64,000 nucleotides of DNA from Paenibacillus agilis (GTDB lineage: Bacteria; Bacillota; Bacilli; Paenibacillales; Paenibacillaceae), in assembly GCF_007786455.1 (NCBI RefSeq), contig NZ_VNJK01000001.1:3434673-3498672 (forward strand), written 5' to 3'. Below are positions 1 through 9,069 of the stretch, one piece after another. The translations under genes were made by a program, and so were the position numbers. The notes under the pieces are model-generated. The model searched no databases. It was not told the DNA's origin and saw nothing but the letters and a program-made list of their open reading frames with translations. Position 1 is the first letter of the stretch. Every line of letters begins with the position of its first letter.

Positions 1-270
1 TCCTTGATATATGGACATAAATCCGAGTGCAATACTAGTTAAGCCTAAAATGTATGGAAACATGAATAATGAAGCTATCGCAAAGCCAATCGCCGTGTAT
101 CCAAGTCCACTCGGTACATCGACTTCCCGCTTCTCATTAACAGTCCCAAAATCTTGAGCTTCATTTCCCATTAGCTCATAAGCGCTCTCAATGTGGTACT
201 CCCGCTGATCCTGTAGATGGTTCCGATTACGATTCCGTTTCAAACGACGATCATGCTTTTTATGAGACAT
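1..270 (-). CDS. Small membrane protein, DUF4190-like, truncated by the window edge
   Basis: The first 90 codons of a minus-strand gene are visible; the rest lies beyond position 1. The start is the ATG at 268-270, behind a GGGGAG ribosome site about 9 bases upstream. The first ~50 residues are hydrophilic and basic, with a KKHDRRLKRNRN stretch. Residues ~57-88 form a hydrophobic segment rich in Gly, Ala, Phe and Leu (GYTAIGFAIASLFMFP, then YILGLTSIALGF). This pattern is typical of the DUF4190 group of small membrane proteins, whose function is unknown. It lies 19 bases downstream of the DUF1540 gene in the same direction, so the two are probably cotranscribed. The family name rests on pattern similarity only. 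Confidence 0.55.
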   Translation of the reverse strand, partial: MSHKKHDRRLKRNRNRNHLQDQREYHIESAYELMGNEAQDFGTVNEKREVDVPSGLGYTAIGFAIASLFMFPYILGLTSIALGFMSIYQG

Positions 271-289
271 AATTAGCTCCCCTTTTCAA

Positions 290-508
290 TTAGGAAGTTC
301 TCGGCTTGAACGTCAGGCAGCAAGTCACCGAAGACTCTGAGGCGTGATCTTGATGCAAAACACCTAATTCGTCTGCATACTCCTCTTTGGAGCTTTTGTG
401 ACTATGCGCATCAATATCAATCTGAATGGAATCAGCCCTACACATATTCCCATCACCCCAGAACGAGCAGTTAGCTACTGTACATCTAACCGTTGGTTGA
501 ATTGACAT
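290..508 (-). CDS. DUF1540 domain-containing protein
   Basis: This is a 72-residue protein with a cysteine pattern near its N-terminus: C9, then VANCSFWGDGNMCRADSI, and a CC pair near the end. The spacing CxVxNCxxWxxGNxCxAxxI is the recognisable signature of DUF1540, a short probably metal-binding domain common in spore-forming Firmicutes and of unknown function. The ATG at 506-508 follows a strong GGAGGTGA site. A transcription terminator of the preceding gene lies upstream at 589-629, so its promoter should fall within 509-588, where I see no convincing sigma-A boxes. It probably forms a pair with the truncated membrane-protein gene. Confidence 0.8.
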   Translation of the reverse strand: MSIQPTVRCTVANCSFWGDGNMCRADSIQIDIDAHSHKSSKEEYADELGVLHQDHASESSVTCCLTFKPRTS

Positions 509-588
509 GTAACTTCACCTCCACTAACAGGTTGTCCGTCACTGGGTAGGCATACTCGCACAACGAGTTGGTAGTTGTTATCGGGCAT

Positions 589-629
589 AAAAAAAGAACG
601 TGCCGAGACATAAAGTTCGGACGTTCTTG
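589..629 (-). terminator. Rho-independent terminator of the ypuI-like gene
   Basis: On the minus strand an AAGAACGT/ACGTTCTT stem, extended by TCGG/CCGA with one bulged base, is followed by seven T. It lies 20 bases after the stop codon at 649. Confidence 0.85.
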
Positions 630-648
630 GTTACATCTTACATCTATA

Positions 649-1146
649 TTATTTGTTGCTTTGCATTTTACGTTGTGTCAAATAATCATTCTCATAATAA
701 GCTAGCTCATCGCGCAGTTCTTCGAACAGTTTCGTAATATTCAAAATAATATCACGTGCTACACGAATCGGCTTCTTACGGAAACGAATCGCCTCCTGCC
801 CTGTATACGCATAACGACCATCTTCGGAGTAGCATTCATTTTTCGGATAAAAGAATGCGTTCACAACATGGTGGTATACCTCGTACAAGGAACGTTCTGC
901 AAAGTTCGCATCAAAGTTCGCACGACGAAGAGTAACACCCAACTTCTCATAGCTTACTTCTGAGAACACGAGCAAATGGCGTAGATCAGACAAAAATCCG
1001 CGGTAGAAACTAACGACTTCTTCATCTTGCTCGCTGCCTACCAGCTCCTGCAAACTGTACGTATTTAAAAATGGCTCCAATTGATCGATAACGGACTTCA
1101 GTTTTTCTCTAGACGCTTCACACAGCTGCTTAACATTAGCTGGCAT
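649..1146 (-). CDS. ypuI: YpuI-like protein (DUF3907 family)
   Basis: This is a 165-residue soluble protein without membrane segments, mostly predicted helical with many charged residues. I recognise it as the YpuI/DUF3907 family of Bacillales from its N-terminal helix and the middle part with FYRGFLSDLRHLLVFSEVSY and the YPKNECYSEDGRYAYTGQ region. No biochemical function is established. It is transcribed alone: a terminator follows at 589-629 and the divergent protease gene lies upstream. The start ATG at 1144-1146 is preceded by AAGGGGGAG. Confidence 0.65.
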   Translation of the reverse strand: MPANVKQLCEASREKLKSVIDQLEPFLNTYSLQELVGSEQDEEVVSFYRGFLSDLRHLLVFSEVSYEKLGVTLRRANFDANFAERSLYEVYHHVVNAFFYPKNECYSEDGRYAYTGQEAIRFRKKPIRVARDIILNITKLFEELRDELAYYENDYLTQRKMQSNK

Positions 1147-1236
1147 GGAATGCTCCCCCTTAACTTGGCCCTATCACTTAGACGATATTAGGTACTATTT
1201 ATAATGAACCACACTACCCACATCCTACCACATTCC

Positions 1237-1267
1237 AAAAGGAAAAGGTACTCCTTTCCACCTTTTT
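1237..1267. repeat. Imperfect hairpin in the divergent ypuI / protease intergenic region
   Basis: AAAAGGAAAAGG and CCTTTCC-A-CCTTTTT pair around a short TACT loop. It sits between the divergently transcribed ypuI-like gene and the protease gene, about 95 bases before the protease start. It could be an operator or a terminator-like element. The remaining bases of this 214-base gap show no clear sigma-A promoter. Confidence 0.4.
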
Positions 1268-1360
1268 AGGCAAGAAGAATAAAAAGACCCAACAACTCTC
1301 AAGCTATGACAGTTGCAACAACGTCAACGGACAACTTGAATTATTTATGGAGGGATTACC

Positions 1361-3310
1361 ATGCGTCGTGGCACAGCGATCGGCTTGTCTCTATTGGGAG
1401 CAACCATTGTCGTCGTTCCTTTACTTTGGAACGGCATGTCTAGCAATCAGCAGCCAGCCCGATATCAATCTGCTTCACAAGAGAAGCATTATAAACTCAA
1501 CACCGTACATCAAGACATGAAAGTAACAGAACGATTGCTGTCAACAGATACGAAACAAGACATGAATCGAGCACTTAGCCAATGGCCGTCCAAAGATAAA
1601 AATCATATAAAAAAGAAAATGGACAGTTTCCGAGAAAAAAATCCGCACTTCGTATACACGAGTTGGGTTAATCAAACAGCCGGAGCTCATGTACGCAGCG
1701 GTTCTATACCTGAAGCAAGCCAACATGACGCACAATCAACGAAAGAACAACTTGCAAGCTACGTGCGCAAAGCAGAAACCTCTGTGACAAACAAGCAGTC
1801 TTATCGTTCACCGGAAGTCGTGCTCAATGGCAAGCAATATGTCGTGCAAGGCTATCCAAGTTCCACGACAAACGGTGGCATAGTAACCGTTGTTAGCCAG
1901 CATGTTGTTTATCAAGTTAATAATCATCAGCAGCGCAATCTGCGAGTAGTCCCTTACCCGCCTGAGCATAAATATCGGGTCAAATCCATAGATACGAATA
2001 CGAAAAAAGATGTGACAGTAGCAGATGGGGAGGACAACCAGGGTACCAGTCACTATTACACAGACGAGATCGTCGTACGTTTTAAACAGCAGCCCACCGA
2101 ACAGCAATTGAAGCGTATGCGTGATGATATTCGTGCAACGGCCGTTAAAAAAGTAGGCAATGCCTATGTCTTCCAATCCAAATGGATGGAAACCGAGCGA
2201 TTGCAGCAATATTTTGCTTCATATAACCCGCTCTATGTTGAGCCTCATTATTTATATATGACGAACGATTTAAAGCGTAGTGATGGGACACCGACTAGCC
2301 TACATGCAACGCCATTACGCGATCGTTTGGGCAGAGATAATCGGGTACCTAGAGCAAATAACACAGCAGAAGCCGACCCGAATGACGTGCTATATCGACC
2401 ATATCAGTGGAATTTACCATTAATTAAGACAAACAATGGCTGGTCGCTAACAAAAGGGCGCGAAGATGTTATTGTTGCTGTAGTTGATACTGGCGTGGAT
2501 CTGAAGCACAGTGATTTGAAAGACAAGCTTCTTCCTGGCTATAATGCGATTAATCGCGATGCAAAGCCGCAAGATGATGTCGGACATGGAAGTCATGTGG
2601 CAGGCATTATTGGTGCCTCTGTTAACAATGAGGAAGGTATCGCCGGTATGACATGGTACAATAAAATATTGCCTGTCAAAGTACTTGATAGTTCAGGCTC
2701 CGGCACATCGTATTCGGTAGCTGAAGGGATTATTTGGGCAACGGATAATGGGGCAAAAGTAATTAACCTCAGTCTTGGCAATTATGTAGATGGAGCTTTG
2801 CTTCATGATGCTGTGCGCTACGCTCATGAAAGAGATGTTGTCCTTATTGCAGCAACAGGCAATGACAATACGAGTCAGCCAGGTTATCCTGCAGCCTACC
2901 CTGAAGTGTTCGCTGTATCCGCTACGGATTCCAACACTGCCAAGGCATCGTATTCCAACTATGGTAACTATGTCGATGTTGTAGCACCAGGTACATCTAT
3001 TGCGAGCGCCTATACGAATAACCAATACGCTGCCTTGTCAGGAACGTCGATGGCCAGTCCTCATGTATCTGCACTGGCTGCCTTGATACGTTCTGTTAAT
3101 CCTAGCCTGAAAAATACTGAAGTCTATGACATTATGCGCCAAACGGTAAACGACTTGGGTACAAAAGGGAAAGATAGCTACTACGGCTACGGACAAATTG
3201 ATGTGGAACGCGCACTTCACCTTGCAACGCAAAGTACGCAGTCCTTGTCATTGTACCCTCAAAATGTTCAACGTGAACTGAAGCGAACTGCTGCTGAGTT
3301 TGATCGTTAA
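1361..3310 (+). CDS. Secreted or membrane-anchored S8 (subtilisin-family) serine protease
   Basis: This 649-residue protein begins with a signal-type segment: MRRG followed by a hydrophobic stretch to about residue 23. There is no obvious cleavage site, so it may remain anchored. Residues ~30-230 are an unrecognised extracellular region. Residues ~236-300 (DEIVVRFKQQPTEQQL onward) resemble the fervidolysin-type propeptide that folds and inhibits subtilases. The catalytic domain spans ~345-620. Its triad is Asp376 (VVDTG), His409 (GHGSHVAG) and Ser563 (GTSMASPHV), with oxyanion Asn501 (AATGND). It should degrade proteins outside the cell or at the envelope. It is the only plus-strand gene in the first 42 kb and forms a single-gene unit. 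Start: ATG at 1361 behind GGAGGGATTACC. Confidence 0.93.
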   Translation: MRRGTAIGLSLLGATIVVVPLLWNGMSSNQQPARYQSASQEKHYKLNTVHQDMKVTERLLSTDTKQDMNRALSQWPSKDKNHIKKKMDSFREKNPHFVYTSWVNQTAGAHVRSGSIPEASQHDAQSTKEQLASYVRKAETSVTNKQSYRSPEVVLNGKQYVVQGYPSSTTNGGIVTVVSQHVVYQVNNHQQRNLRVVPYPPEHKYRVKSIDTNTKKDVTVADGEDNQGTSHYYTDEIVVRFKQQPTEQQLKRMRDDIRATAVKKVGNAYVFQSKWMETERLQQYFASYNPLYVEPHYLYMTNDLKRSDGTPTSLHATPLRDRLGRDNRVPRANNTAEADPNDVLYRPYQWNLPLIKTNNGWSLTKGREDVIVAVVDTGVDLKHSDLKDKLLPGYNAINRDAKPQDDVGHGSHVAGIIGASVNNEEGIAGMTWYNKILPVKVLDSSGSGTSYSVAEGIIWATDNGAKVINLSLGNYVDGALLHDAVRYAHERDVVLIAATGNDNTSQPGYPAAYPEVFAVSATDSNTAKASYSNYGNYVDVVAPGTSIASAYTNNQYAALSGTSMASPHVSALAALIRSVNPSLKNTEVYDIMRQTVNDLGTKGKDSYYGYGQIDVERALHLATQSTQSLSLYPQNVQRELKRTAAEFDR

Positions 3311-3346
3311 TGTATGAGTAATGAGTAATAGTCCGCTAATATACAC

Positions 3347-3378
3347 GAAGCCCGTATCGAATATTCGATACGGGCTTC
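3347..3378. terminator. Perfect palindrome after the S8 protease gene, probable bidirectional terminator
   Basis: A 16+16-base perfect palindrome (GAAGCCCGTATCGAAT and its complement) starts 36 bases after the protease stop. A following T-rich run is weak, so termination efficiency is uncertain. It lies between the convergent protease gene and rnpB and may serve both. Confidence 0.7.
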
Positions 3379-3425
3379 TTATGTGTTTCATATGAATTAG
3401 CTTCATAATAAATGTGTTGTGCGAT

Positions 3426-3827
3426 GGAAAGCTTGCCATAAGCCGGGTTCTGTACTGATCGTGGTATTACGGGAACAACCCTCCCACTACGGAGTGACAA
3501 TCATCTATCTAGGCTGCCTATTACTAAGCAGCTCCAGCGACCAACCCAGACGCACCTCAGGCTAAGGTTAGCCCTTTGCAGGGCTTGCGTCCCATTAGGT
3601 CTTGCTCCAGATGGGGTTTACCAGGAACGAAGTCACCAGCGTTCCTCGTGGTCTCTTACACCACGGTTCCACCCTTACCTGTGCCGCATAAGCGGCCATC
3701 GGCGGTCCATTTCTGTGGCACTATCCTTCAACTCGCGCTGACTGGACGTTATCCAGCATCCTGCCTTGTGGAGCCCGGACTTTCCTCTCGTGGTTTGCAC
3801 CACCAGCGATTGTCTGTCAAACTTTCC
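3426..3827 (-). ncRNA. rnpB: RNase P RNA, A-type-like
   Basis: The catalytic RNA of ribonuclease P, which matures the 5' ends of tRNAs. The 5' and 3' ends form a 10-base P1 helix: GGAAAGTTTG (3818-3827) pairs with CAAGCTTTCC (3426-3435). The universal cores are present: GAGGAAAGTCCGGGCTCC near the 5' end, and ACAGAACCCGGCTTA together with TAGATAGATGATTG near the 3' end. The central part, including GGTAAACCCC and GGAGCAAGACCTAATGGG, follows the ancestral A-type layout (compare E. coli GGAGCAAGGCCAAATAGGG). It does not follow the B-type layout of B. subtilis. Length is about 402 nt. Any open frame across this stretch is not a gene. Confidence 0.95.
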
Positions 3828-3839
3828 GACAACTTCGTA

Positions 3840-3868
3840 AGTATACTAGCTTCTCACAAGAAACTCAA
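3840..3868 (-). promoter_or_regulatory. Sigma-A promoter of rnpB
   Basis: The -35 box TTGAGT (3863-3868) and the -10 box TATACT (3840-3845) are separated by 17 bases. The predicted transcript would start about at 3833, a few bases before the P1 helix of the RNA. The promoter lies just downstream of the nif3-like stop codon. Confidence 0.8.
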
Positions 3869-3878
3869 CACTCAACTT

Positions 3879-4994
3879 TTACATAAAATGAAAAGGTTCG
3901 GTATGAACGCCCGAAGCATGGAAAATCGTCTTCGAGCTATTTTGCTCTGCAAGCTGCTGCAAACGCGTTGTTACATCGGGAATAAACATCTTCTCCGCAT
4001 GATGGCCAGGGTCAATAATACATAGACCCGCAGCAAGCGCATCCTGTGCCGTATGGAAATCTACATCGCCCGTTACGAGCACATCTGCACCATGGAAAAG
4101 CGCGTGTTTCACATATCTGGCTCCCGAACCGCCAAGTACAGCTACTTTACGGACTTCACGATCCATTGACCCTACAACACGTACATGCGGAACGTTAAAG
4201 CGTGACTTAACCTGCTCTGCCAAAGCAGACAGGCTCATCGAATCCTTTAATTTCCCTACGCGTCCGAGGCCCGATGGCTTGCCTTCCAATTGCAATGGGT
4301 AAATATCGTATGCTACCTCTTCATAAGGATGAGCCTTCAGCATCGTCCGAAGAACGCGGCTCTTTATAGAGCGAGGCACAACAGTTTCCAAACGCACTTC
4401 CTCGACTTCTTCCATTTTACCTGTAGACCCGATATAAGGATTCGTGCCTTCCAAAGGCTTAAATGAGCCTGTGCCCTCACTGTAGAAGCTGCAATGGCTG
4501 TATTCCCCTATCCAGCCTGCACCGACGTCAAGAATGGCTTGTCTCACCGGTTCCAAATGCGTTTTGGGAACAAATACAACGAGCTTCTCTAAACGATCCT
4601 CATGCACCTTCTCCAACACTTTAAGCTGATCCAGCTCAAGCGCCTGTGCCATCAGATCATTCATGCCGCCGTCAACAATATCATAGTTCGTATGGCTGAT
4701 GTACACCGCAATATCATGCTTGATTAGCTTTTCATACAAGCGACCAGCAGGTGTATCCGTCTGCAAATCTTTGAGAGGTCGGAAAATAATTGCATGGTGA
4801 GCAATAATGAGCCCGGCATTCAATCGTATCGCTTCATCAACGACTGCTTCCGTTACATCAAGCGAGACAAGCACGTTCGCTACTTCCTTACGCAGCGTTC
4901 CTAATTGCAAACCAATGCGATCATCAGGTACAGCGAGAGATTTGGGAGCAAGCTGCTCAATCCACTGTGCTATTGTTTGCCCTTTTGCCAACAT
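3879..4994 (-). CDS. Nif3-like dinuclear metal centre hexameric protein (YqfO family)
   Basis: A 371-residue member of the NIF3/YqfO family. The N-terminal metal-binding part contains the paired histidines of LIIAHHAIIF (about residues 62-71) and the SHTNYD motif. The C-terminal part carries GSGARYVKHA, DVLVTGDVDFH and DPGHHAEK, whose acidic and histidine residues complete the two-metal site. The middle insertion (~130-230) is the PII-like domain typical of Bacillus-type members. The function is unresolved; a role as GTP cyclohydrolase-like or metal-handling protein has been suggested for relatives. It overlaps trmK by 25 bases, as in B. subtilis yqfN-yqfO, so the two are cotranscribed. The ATG start has a GGAGGAG site 8 bases upstream. 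Confidence 0.9.
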   Translation of the reverse strand: MLAKGQTIAQWIEQLAPKSLAVPDDRIGLQLGTLRKEVANVLVSLDVTEAVVDEAIRLNAGLIIAHHAIIFRPLKDLQTDTPAGRLYEKLIKHDIAVYISHTNYDIVDGGMNDLMAQALELDQLKVLEKVHEDRLEKLVVFVPKTHLEPVRQAILDVGAGWIGEYSHCSFYSEGTGSFKPLEGTNPYIGSTGKMEEVEEVRLETVVPRSIKSRVLRTMLKAHPYEEVAYDIYPLQLEGKPSGLGRVGKLKDSMSLSALAEQVKSRFNVPHVRVVGSMDREVRKVAVLGGSGARYVKHALFHGADVLVTGDVDFHTAQDALAAGLCIIDPGHHAEKMFIPDVTTRLQQLAEQNSSKTIFHASGVHTEPFHFM

Positions 4995-5755
4995 GCGATC
5001 AACTCCTCCAATTCTGATTTGTAGGCAACAAACTGTTCTCTGCGTTCAGCTGTTTCTTCGGCATCAGATTTAGCCATAGTATTTAGAATTCGCTCTTGCT
5101 TATTCACTTCGTGCTGCCACTTTGCAATGAATACATCGCTTACTGTTTCTTCAGACAAATAAGGCCCTAGCTTAAGCAGCCACTGCTCATCAAGAACGAA
5201 ACCGCAATTCAATTGTCTCGATGCATACATCGTTTTGTCTGCTTGCACGAACTCATCGGCATTCCAGCCCTCAATTGGCCTTTCCGCCAGCAACACCTCA
5301 TAAATCTTGCCGTCTTCTTCAAGAATATGTTCTGCTTTAAGCAGCCATTGCTCCTCACGCAGCCATTGTCTGACAAGATCTTCACCGACATTCGGCTGCA
5401 GGACAAGCCTCTGAACACCTTTCAGCTTATCTACGCCTGCCTGCAGAATGGAGACAATTAATCCGCCACCCATTCCTGCTATCGTAATACAATCCACTTC
5501 GCCTGCCTGAACAACAGCAAGTCCGTCACCTCGACGCACTTCTATAATTGACTCTAGACGCGAACCTTTAACTTGCCGTACTGCCGCATCAAAAGGACCT
5601 GGATTAACTTCTCCGGCAATGGCCTTAGCAATACGGTTCTCTTTAGCCAAATAGGTTGGCAGCAAGGCATGATCAGAGCCTATGTCAGCAAGACGACTAT
5701 TCATTGGAACCCAATCAGCAATTTGCTGAAGCCTTTTCGATAACTTTATGATCAC
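4970..5755 (-). CDS. trmK: tRNA (adenine-22-N1)-methyltransferase
   Basis: A 261-residue class I methyltransferase of the TrmK/YqfN family, which places N1-methyl on A22 of bacterial tRNAs using S-adenosylmethionine. The N-terminal Rossmann-type domain has MNSRLADIGSDHALLP (about residues 18-33; the SAM-binding DIGSDHA loop), GEVNPGPFDAA, and the catalytic-face motif TIAGMGGG (about 91-98). The C-terminal ~80 residues form a coiled-coil-like helical tail that is typical of the family. The start codon is GTG at 5753-5755 with AGGTGA about 10 bases upstream. It follows sigA (6040-7164), from which it is separated by a terminator. Confidence 0.93.
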   Translation of the reverse strand: MIIKLSKRLQQIADWVPMNSRLADIGSDHALLPTYLAKENRIAKAIAGEVNPGPFDAAVRQVKGSRLESIIEVRRGDGLAVVQAGEVDCITIAGMGGGLIVSILQAGVDKLKGVQRLVLQPNVGEDLVRQWLREEQWLLKAEHILEEDGKIYEVLLAERPIEGWNADEFVQADKTMYASRQLNCGFVLDEQWLLKLGPYLSEETVSDVFIAKWQHEVNKQERILNTMAKSDAEETAERREQFVAYKSELEELIACWQKGKQ

Positions 5756-5983
5756 GTGTTTATTTCACCTACTGTACTATTAATGAAGTCGAACTCATCT
5801 TACCGCACATTTGCATTTGAGAATTAAAAAAGGTAAAATAATCCCCAACAGCATAAATGAAGGAAGATCTGAAAAATAAAGTTAGTTTCTATGTTAATGT
5901 AAGTACTAGCAATATGATATCTCATTTAGCATATACCTATGCGAATTTACAATCCTATTGCGCTTGAACACTGCCAATATGGA

Positions 5984-6026
5984 AGAAAAGACCTTACTGC
6001 GCGCTGCAGAGCGCAACAGAAGGTCT
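5984..6026 (-). terminator. Terminator downstream of sigA
   Basis: On the minus strand AGACCTT..GCGC pairs with GCGC..AAGGTCT, followed by TTTCTT. It starts 14 bases after the sigA stop. The rest of the 284-base gap to trmK (5756-5983) shows only an AT-rich stretch without a convincing promoter. Confidence 0.8.
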
Positions 6027-6039
6027 ATGCATCCTGTGT

Positions 6040-7164
6040 CTATTCTAAGAAATCTTTCAAGCGCTTACTGCGGCTTGGGTGACGGAGCTTACGCAATGCT
6101 TTAGCTTCGATCTGACGAATACGCTCACGAGTAACGCCGAATACTTTACCGACCTCTTCTAGTGTACGTGTACGACCATCGTCGAGTCCGAAACGCAAAC
6201 GAAGTACATTCTCTTCACGTTCTGTTAACGTATCAAGAACATCTTCTAGCTGCTCCTTCAACAATTCATATGCTGCCGCATCTGCTGGTGCCAAAGCTTC
6301 TTGATCCTCAATGAAGTCGCCCAAGTGTGAATCGTCTTCTTCCCCGATAGGTGTCTCCAACGATACAGGTTCCTGTGCAATCTTCATGATCTCACGTACT
6401 TTTTCCACACTGAGTTCCATCTCAGCAGCAATTTCTTCTGGTGTCGGTTCACGCCCTAGCTCTTGCAAGAGTTGACGGGAGACACGGATCAGCTTATTGA
6501 TCGTCTCCACCATGTGAACCGGAATTCGGATTGTACGCGCTTGGTCTGCAATCGCCCGCGTTATCGCTTGACGAATCCACCATGTCGCATACGTACTGAA
6601 TTTGAAGCCTTTATCGTGATCGAATTTCTCAACTGCTTTAATAAGACCCATGTTGCCTTCTTGGATAAGATCCAAGAATAGCATACCACGACCGACATAG
6701 CGTTTTGCAATGCTGACAACGAGACGCAAGTTCGCCTCCGCAAGGCGCTTCTTAGCTTCCTCGTCACCTAGATCAATGCGTTTCGCCAAGTCAATCTCAT
6801 CCTCAGCAGAGAGAAGAGGAACACGGCCAATTTCTTTGAGATACATACGAACAGGGTCGTTAATCTTTATTCCTGGAGGAAGAGACAAGTCATCTTCATA
6901 ATGGAAGTCGTCTTGCTCCTCATCGCGCTCTCCTCTAGGTCGACCGCCCATTTCATCGTCGTTCTCATTAATTTCAATTCCAAGGTCACTCAACTGCTCA
7001 TAGAACTCGTCCATTTGATCAGAATCTTGATCAAAATTGGCCAACTTCTCGGTAATTTCTTTGTATGTGAGCGCCCCCCGCTTTTTGCCGAGTTCAATCA
7101 ACTGATCCTTCACTTGGTCCAAAGCAGCTTCGGCTTCAAGTCCAGTATGTTGATCTTTCGCCAT
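6040..7164 (-). CDS. sigA: Primary RNA polymerase sigma factor (sigma-A)
   Basis: This 374-residue protein is the housekeeping sigma factor that directs RNA polymerase to -10/-35 promoters. The acidic region 1.1 covers residues ~15-95. Region 1.2 starts at [11 protein letters not shown] (103-113). Regions 2.1-2.4 run about 140-215 and contain FDLIQEG-type core binding ([13 protein letters not shown]) and the -10-reading helix [18 protein letters not shown]. Region 4.2 with the -35 helix-turn-helix ([21 protein letters not shown]) lies at ~335-355, and the protein ends in the usual LKDFLE. The gene follows dnaG by 39 bases in the conserved dnaG-sigA macromolecular-synthesis operon. The ATG has AGGGAGGAGGGAG upstream. 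Confidence 0.98.
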   Translation of the reverse strand: MAKDQHTGLEAEAALDQVKDQLIELGKKRGALTYKEITEKLANFDQDSDQMDEFYEQLSDLGIEINENDDEMGGRPRGERDEEQDDFHYEDDLSLPPGIKINDPVRMYLKEIGRVPLLSAEDEIDLAKRIDLGDEEAKKRLAEANLRLVVSIAKRYVGRGMLFLDLIQEGNMGLIKAVEKFDHDKGFKFSTYATWWIRQAITRAIADQARTIRIPVHMVETINKLIRVSRQLLQELGREPTPEEIAAEMELSVEKVREIMKIAQEPVSLETPIGEEDDSHLGDFIEDQEALAPADAAAYELLKEQLEDVLDTLTEREENVLRLRFGLDDGRTRTLEEVGKVFGVTRERIRQIEAKALRKLRHPSRSKRLKDFLE

Positions 7165-7203
7165 GTTCCGACTCCCTCCTCCCTAGATATCGCTCTCCTG
7201 TTG

Positions 7204-9033
7204 CTATCGCTTCAGTTGTTGCTCTAGGGTCACTTTTTCTTTACCAATCTGTGCAGCACGCATCCAATCGCCCGCACGCTCGGCTTGGATCATTTCCTCA
7301 TGTAAACGTTCAATCTCGCGTTGGAGAGGAACCTTTTGTATAATGGAAATATAATCATCCAACACACTATGATCATAACGCAGTGGCACTTCCGACAATG
7401 ATATCGAGGCCGCAACCTGCTCTAACCGATCGTCATGCAGCGCTGCGAGAAAGCGGCTAAAGTCCGGTTCTTTCCCTTGCGCATAGTAAGCATATAGATA
7501 AGCGGCTAAAGCCGCATGATCATCCGTATTAAATCCTTCACCAAGATGCTGTTCAACATAATCAGCTACTTCTACATCTTGAAACATAAGTCCGAGTAAA
7601 GTACGCTCGGCATAGACATACGCTGGCAATAATGCTGGGGGAGCCATACTTCTCTTAACATTCCTAACATTATTCCACCAATCGTCCGAATTATCCCCTC
7701 GGCCTCCTGGCAACAGCTTCTGCCTTAGATCGAAGCACTCTTGCTTCAGACTCTCAATGGTCACTCCAATCTGCTTGGACAGTTCCGCCAGATGCATTTC
7801 GCGCTCAGTCGGTGATTCGATTGGCGCAATCAGCTTCAATGCCTCTTTTAAGAATCTGCGCTTACCATCATCTTCTAGCAGTATATGATCACCACGTAAA
7901 GATAGTAGCTGAAACTTAACAGGTGACACTGCTGCAGATAAGATGGCATGTCTGAATCGCTCTGCTCCATTGGCTCGAATATAATCATCCGGGTCCATAT
8001 TGTTAGGAAGCATCGCTACAGATACATCCAATCCCTCTTGCTCCAGCAATGGGATTGCTTTGCTTGCAGCGGCTCGTCCCGCATTATCTCCGTCATAACA
8101 GATAATAACGCGTTCGACCATCCGCTTCATAAGCTTGACATGTTCTGAAGTAAGAGCGGTTCCCATCGTAGCTATACCATTGAATACTTCAGCATCCCAT
8201 GCCTGAATGACATCCGCATAGCCTTCAAACAAAACAAGCTGTCCTGTGCGCTTCATATGCGGCCGTGCCAAATGCTGATTGTAGATAAGCTTAGACTTAT
8301 TAAAAAGCAACGTTTCAGGTGAATTTAAATATTTGGGTTGTCCCTCTCCCAATATTCGACCTCCGAAGCCAATAACCTTCCCATTTCGATCCCATATCGG
8401 AAACATAATTCGATCCCGGAAGCGATCGACATAGCCTGGTTGCTGGTGCTTCGCAGACAAGAGTCCCGCCTGCTCCATTGCTTCTAGCGAGAAGCCGCGC
8501 TTCTCCAGCAATTGTACGAGCGTATCCCATTGTGTTGGTGCATAGCCAATCTGAAACTGCTCAATCAGTTTATCGTTGATACCCCGATCTCGCAGATAAC
8601 TTAGGGCTTCTTGACCATGGGCCGTATTCATCAAAATATAATGATACAGCTTGGCCGCAAGCTCGTGAGCTTCAATCATCTTGTCCTTCAGCTCGCTTTG
8701 CGGGCTGCGTTCAAAGGAAATATCTCCCCATTGAAAGTTCAAGTTCGCTTGTTCAGCTAACTGTTTGACTGCTTCTGGAAAGGTAAACCCTTCGACTCCC
8801 ATAAGGAACTTAATAACTGTGCCGCCAGCATTGCAACCATAACAATGGTATATCTGTCTGTCAGGCGTAACGGTGAAAGACGGGGTCTTCTCCGAGTGAA
8901 AAGGACAAAGTCCTTTTAAATACTTACCATGTTTCGAAAGATGAACGTACTTGGAGACAACGTCCACAATATCATTTCGAGTGAGCACTTCATCAATAAA
9001 ATGCTCAGGGATTGGTCCATTTCCATTCACCAT
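7204..9033 (-). CDS. dnaG: DNA primase
   Basis: A 609-residue primase that makes RNA primers for replication. The N-terminal zinc ribbon uses Cys43, His46, Cys64 and Cys67. The Toprim catalytic core includes Glu270 (LFEGYADV) and the DxD pair Asp314/Asp316 (YDGDNAG). The C-terminal ~170 residues are the helicase-interaction region, which is always variable. Length and domain order are normal for Firmicutes. It is the middle gene of yaiI-dnaG-sigA. The ATG at 9031-9033 is followed by the family-typical start with IPEHFIDEVLTRNDIVDVV. Confidence 0.97.
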   Translation of the reverse strand: MVNGNGPIPEHFIDEVLTRNDIVDVVSKYVHLSKHGKYLKGLCPFHSEKTPSFTVTPDRQIYHCYGCNAGGTVIKFLMGVEGFTFPEAVKQLAEQANLNFQWGDISFERSPQSELKDKMIEAHELAAKLYHYILMNTAHGQEALSYLRDRGINDKLIEQFQIGYAPTQWDTLVQLLEKRGFSLEAMEQAGLLSAKHQQPGYVDRFRDRIMFPIWDRNGKVIGFGGRILGEGQPKYLNSPETLLFNKSKLIYNQHLARPHMKRTGQLVLFEGYADVIQAWDAEVFNGIATMGTALTSEHVKLMKRMVERVIICYDGDNAGRAAASKAIPLLEQEGLDVSVAMLPNNMDPDDYIRANGAERFRHAILSAAVSPVKFQLLSLRGDHILLEDDGKRRFLKEALKLIAPIESPTEREMHLAELSKQIGVTIESLKQECFDLRQKLLPGGRGDNSDDWWNNVRNVKRSMAPPALLPAYVYAERTLLGLMFQDVEVADYVEQHLGEGFNTDDHAALAAYLYAYYAQGKEPDFSRFLAALHDDRLEQVAASISLSEVPLRYDHSVLDDYISIIQKVPLQREIERLHEEMIQAERAGDWMRAAQIGKEKVTLEQQLKR

Positions 9034-9069
9034 ATTATCACCTTCATAGAAACACGTAATACTAATTCG

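Noticed and set aside
3576-4025. Open frame of 149 codons on the plus strand
   Set aside because: It lies across rnpB and the end of the nif3-like gene; the RNA structure explains the sequence.
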